A stretch of 6,630 bases of DNA, taken from assembly GCA_029565375.1 (NCBI GenBank), contig JAKQOF010000118.1, positions 1 to 6,630 on the forward strand. The letters run 5' to 3'. Shown piece by piece: positions 5,037 to 6,630 of this stretch. The notes beneath the pieces were generated by a model. That model had not been told where the DNA came from. It searched no databases and worked only from the letters and a program-made list of their open reading frames with translations. The number at the start of each line of letters is the position of its first letter. The first letter of the stretch is position 1. The DNA comes from a bacterium. GTDB lineage: Bacteria > Patescibacteriota > Saccharimonadia > Saccharimonadales > Saccharimonadaceae. Position numbers and translations under genes: made by a program.

Positions 5037-6630
5037 CTATATAACTCGGTTCACTTCATCAAGCGTCGTTTCACCGCGTAGCGCAGCTAGCACGCCGTGC
5101 TCCAGTAGCGTTACCATACCACCTTCACGCGCTGCTTTTTCAATCACTTCAGTATGAACTTCAGCCACGTCACCACGAAGGAATTTTTGAATACCCTCAT
5201 TGATAATCATTTGTTCCATAATCACAATACGACCTTTAAACCCAAATGGTGAATTCTCGGACACAACTGGTTTCCATAGCGTAAAGGTTTCCAAATCTGG
5301 CTTCTCAACGTGCGGAGGAAGATCCTTTAATGCCATCTGCACCCATTTTTTTGTTGCTTCATCTGGCTGATAGGCTTCCTTTGTCTCGTCATCTAGTCGA
5401 CGCACCAAGCGCTGTGCAATCACTAAACGTATCGCAGAGCTAAATATTGGGTTAGCGCCAATCAAGTCAATCATACGGCTAAACGCGGCACTCGTGGAGT
5501 TAGCATGAAAGCTTGAAAGCACCAGGTGACCAGTAATAGATGCCTGGATAGCTGTCTTGGCAGTATCAGCGTCACGTATTTCACCAATCATCACGACGTC
5601 GGGGTCTTGGCGCAATACCGAACGAAGGCCATCAGCAAAGCTTTGCCCGTTTGTCGTGTCGATAGGAATCTGTGAAATACCAGGAATGCCGTATTCAATC
5701 GGATCTTCAAGGGTAATAATTTTTCTATCCGTCGTATTGAGTGCATTAATAATGCTATAAAGAGTCGTTGATTTGCCGCTTCCAGTTGGACCAACAGCCA
5801 GCACCATTCCCCTTGGATGACTCACAACTTCATCAATTTGGGCTCGTTCACTGGCGCCAAGACCCAAATAATCCAGATTCAACATCGACTCGTCAAAATT
5901 GAACAATCGCAGCACCGCGTCCTGACCATACATCGTCGGAATCGTTTCAACACGCAGATTCAACATGTGTGTTGCGCCGTCGCGAGTCACTTCCTTTTGC
6001 ATATGTCCCGATTGAGGCTCGGTTGCAGCTGTTGATATATTTGTCCGCGATGCAAGCGCGCCTAATATAACGCGGTACCGATCATTATCCAAATCTGCCA
6101 CTGGATGCAACGCCCCGTCAATACGCATACGAATACGAATGTGCGTGCGTTGATTTTCAATATGAATGTCGCTCGCGCCGAGTCTGTCCGCCTGATCAAT
6201 GAGGTAATCGAAAACTTCGTCGCTACCAACGGAATCAAGTGTTTTACTAACCTCCGTCAGCGTGTCGCTATCACCCTCTTTTGCTATTTGGATGTCATCA
6301 TAAATGACTGTCTTTGGTGGATCGTAACGATTCATAAAGACATGATAACTACTCGCACTTATCAGAAAGAATTCAATATTTTTACCTAGGTCCTCGTACT
6401 GCTTTCGTACTTGCGTAATATACGATTGAGGAGTTTGAGCCGTAATACCAAAGCGCCATGGCTCAGACTCGTTGCCCTCTACAAGTGGCACAATCCGATT
6501 TTTATGCATGGTCTCTACATCGAGTGCGCCTGTAACGAGCGAGAGTGTCTGTTCGACATCCCGAGAATCAAAGTAGGACAACCCAAGAATGGCTGCACGT
6601 TCCTGTGTAGACCGCTCATCAGCATCACGA
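5037..6630 (-). CDS. pilB: GspE/PilB-family type IV pilus assembly ATPase, 5' end beyond the window
   Basis: 530 codons are visible and the frame stays open to the right edge, so the N-terminus is missing. A TTG at 6581 could be mistaken for a start, but residues before it (AAILGLSYFDSRD) look like the LGLPYxD region of the N-terminal domain of this family, followed by NRIVPL. The ATPase core is complete: DIHIE at the start of the second domain, an Arg-containing RVETIPTMYGQDAVLRLF segment, Walker A GPTGSGKST (5792-5766), Asp box ITLEDPIEY (5717-5691), Walker B DVVMIGEIRD (ending 5571) and His box GHLVLSSFHANST (5531-5493). The protein would power pilus extension or pseudopilus assembly at the inner face of the membrane. 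Unusually, the region after QRLVRRL (5411-5232) has no cysteine, whereas PilB and GspE normally have a zinc-binding CxxC pair there. PilT is less likely because of the long N-terminal domain. Confidence 0.9.
   Translation of the reverse strand, partial: RDADERSTQERAAILGLSYFDSRDVEQTLSLVTGALDVETMHKNRIVPLVEGNESEPWRFGITAQTPQSYITQVRKQYEDLGKNIEFFLISASSYHVFMNRYDPPKTVIYDDIQIAKEGDSDTLTEVSKTLDSVGSDEVFDYLIDQADRLGASDIHIENQRTHIRIRMRIDGALHPVADLDNDRYRVILGALASRTNISTAATEPQSGHMQKEVTRDGATHMLNLRVETIPTMYGQDAVLRLFNFDESMLNLDYLGLGASERAQIDEVVSHPRGMVLAVGPTGSGKSTTLYSIINALNTTDRKIITLEDPIEYGIPGISQIPIDTTNGQSFADGLRSVLRQDPDVVMIGEIRDADTAKTAIQASITGHLVLSSFHANSTSAAFSRMIDLIGANPIFSSAIRLVIAQRLVRRLDDETKEAYQPDEATKKWVQMALKDLPPHVEKPDLETFTLWKPVVSENSPFGFKGRIVIMEQMIINEGIQKFLRGDVAEVHTEVIEKAAREGGMVTLLEHGVLAALRGETTLDEVNRVI

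Noticed and set aside
5031..5041. Palindrome TATAGCCTATA at the end of pilB
   Set aside because: It is an 11-base AT-rich palindrome overlapping the stop codon, too short to call as an operator without a second copy.
6579..6581. TTG as the start codon of the PilB-family gene
   Set aside because: The frame stays open to the window edge and the upstream residues (AAILGLSY) match the expected N-terminal domain, so the gene is truncated by the window and does not start here.

Overview
The window reads as ordinary chromosomal sequence from a small-genome bacterium. My best guess is Candidatus Saccharibacteria (TM7) or a close relative in the Candidate Phyla Radiation. I infer this from an 840-residue cytosolic M1 aminopeptidase, a type IV pilus assembly ATPase with an unusual C-terminal region, short spacers, leaderless-looking starts and a secreted nuclease of a type common in Actinobacteria. 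No rRNA marker is present, so the placement is not proven. The standard genetic code works throughout: the four bacterial stops I can read on the minus strand are TAG, the one on the plus strand is TAA, and no gene needs UGA to be read through.

Layout from left to right. Positions 1-76 (minus) are the 5' end of a gene whose first 25 residues look like transcription factor NusA; it has a strong Shine-Dalgarno and a hairpin with a T-tract in front of it. Positions 169-870 (minus) encode a membrane-anchored or secreted His-Me finger (HNH/DUF1524, GmrSD C-terminal type) nuclease. Starting only 33 bp away in the opposite direction, 904-3426 (plus) encodes an M1 zinc aminopeptidase. The 33-bp spacer is bounded by a 9-bp inverted repeat, and each arm ends directly at a start codon. 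The aminopeptidase runs tail to tail, with a 15-bp overlap, into 3412-4359 (minus), a fusion of RNase HII and a YraN/UPF0102 nuclease domain. Upstream of that on the same strand are rplS (ribosomal protein L19 with a long acidic tail, 4421-4945) and a GspE/PilB-family ATPase (5037 to beyond the right edge).

How the parts relate. The minus strand carries pilB, rplS and the rnhB-yraN fusion in sequence. rplS has its own candidate promoter, and a clear intrinsic terminator separates it from rnhB-yraN. rplS, rnhB and yraN are neighbours in many bacteria, so the fusion fits an ancestral gene order. The divergent nuclease/aminopeptidase pair suggests degradation of nucleic acid outside the cell and of peptides inside it, which would suit a scavenging epibiont; this functional link is inference. 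A recurring start-site pattern (TGCTACAAT or a near match, six bases, then ATG) precedes three of the genes and predicts leaderless transcripts. I see no CRISPR array, insertion sequence, prophage or tRNA. The notable points are the two-nuclease fusion, the symmetric leaderless promoter pair, the pilus ATPase without its usual cysteine motif, and the possible nusA leader attenuator.
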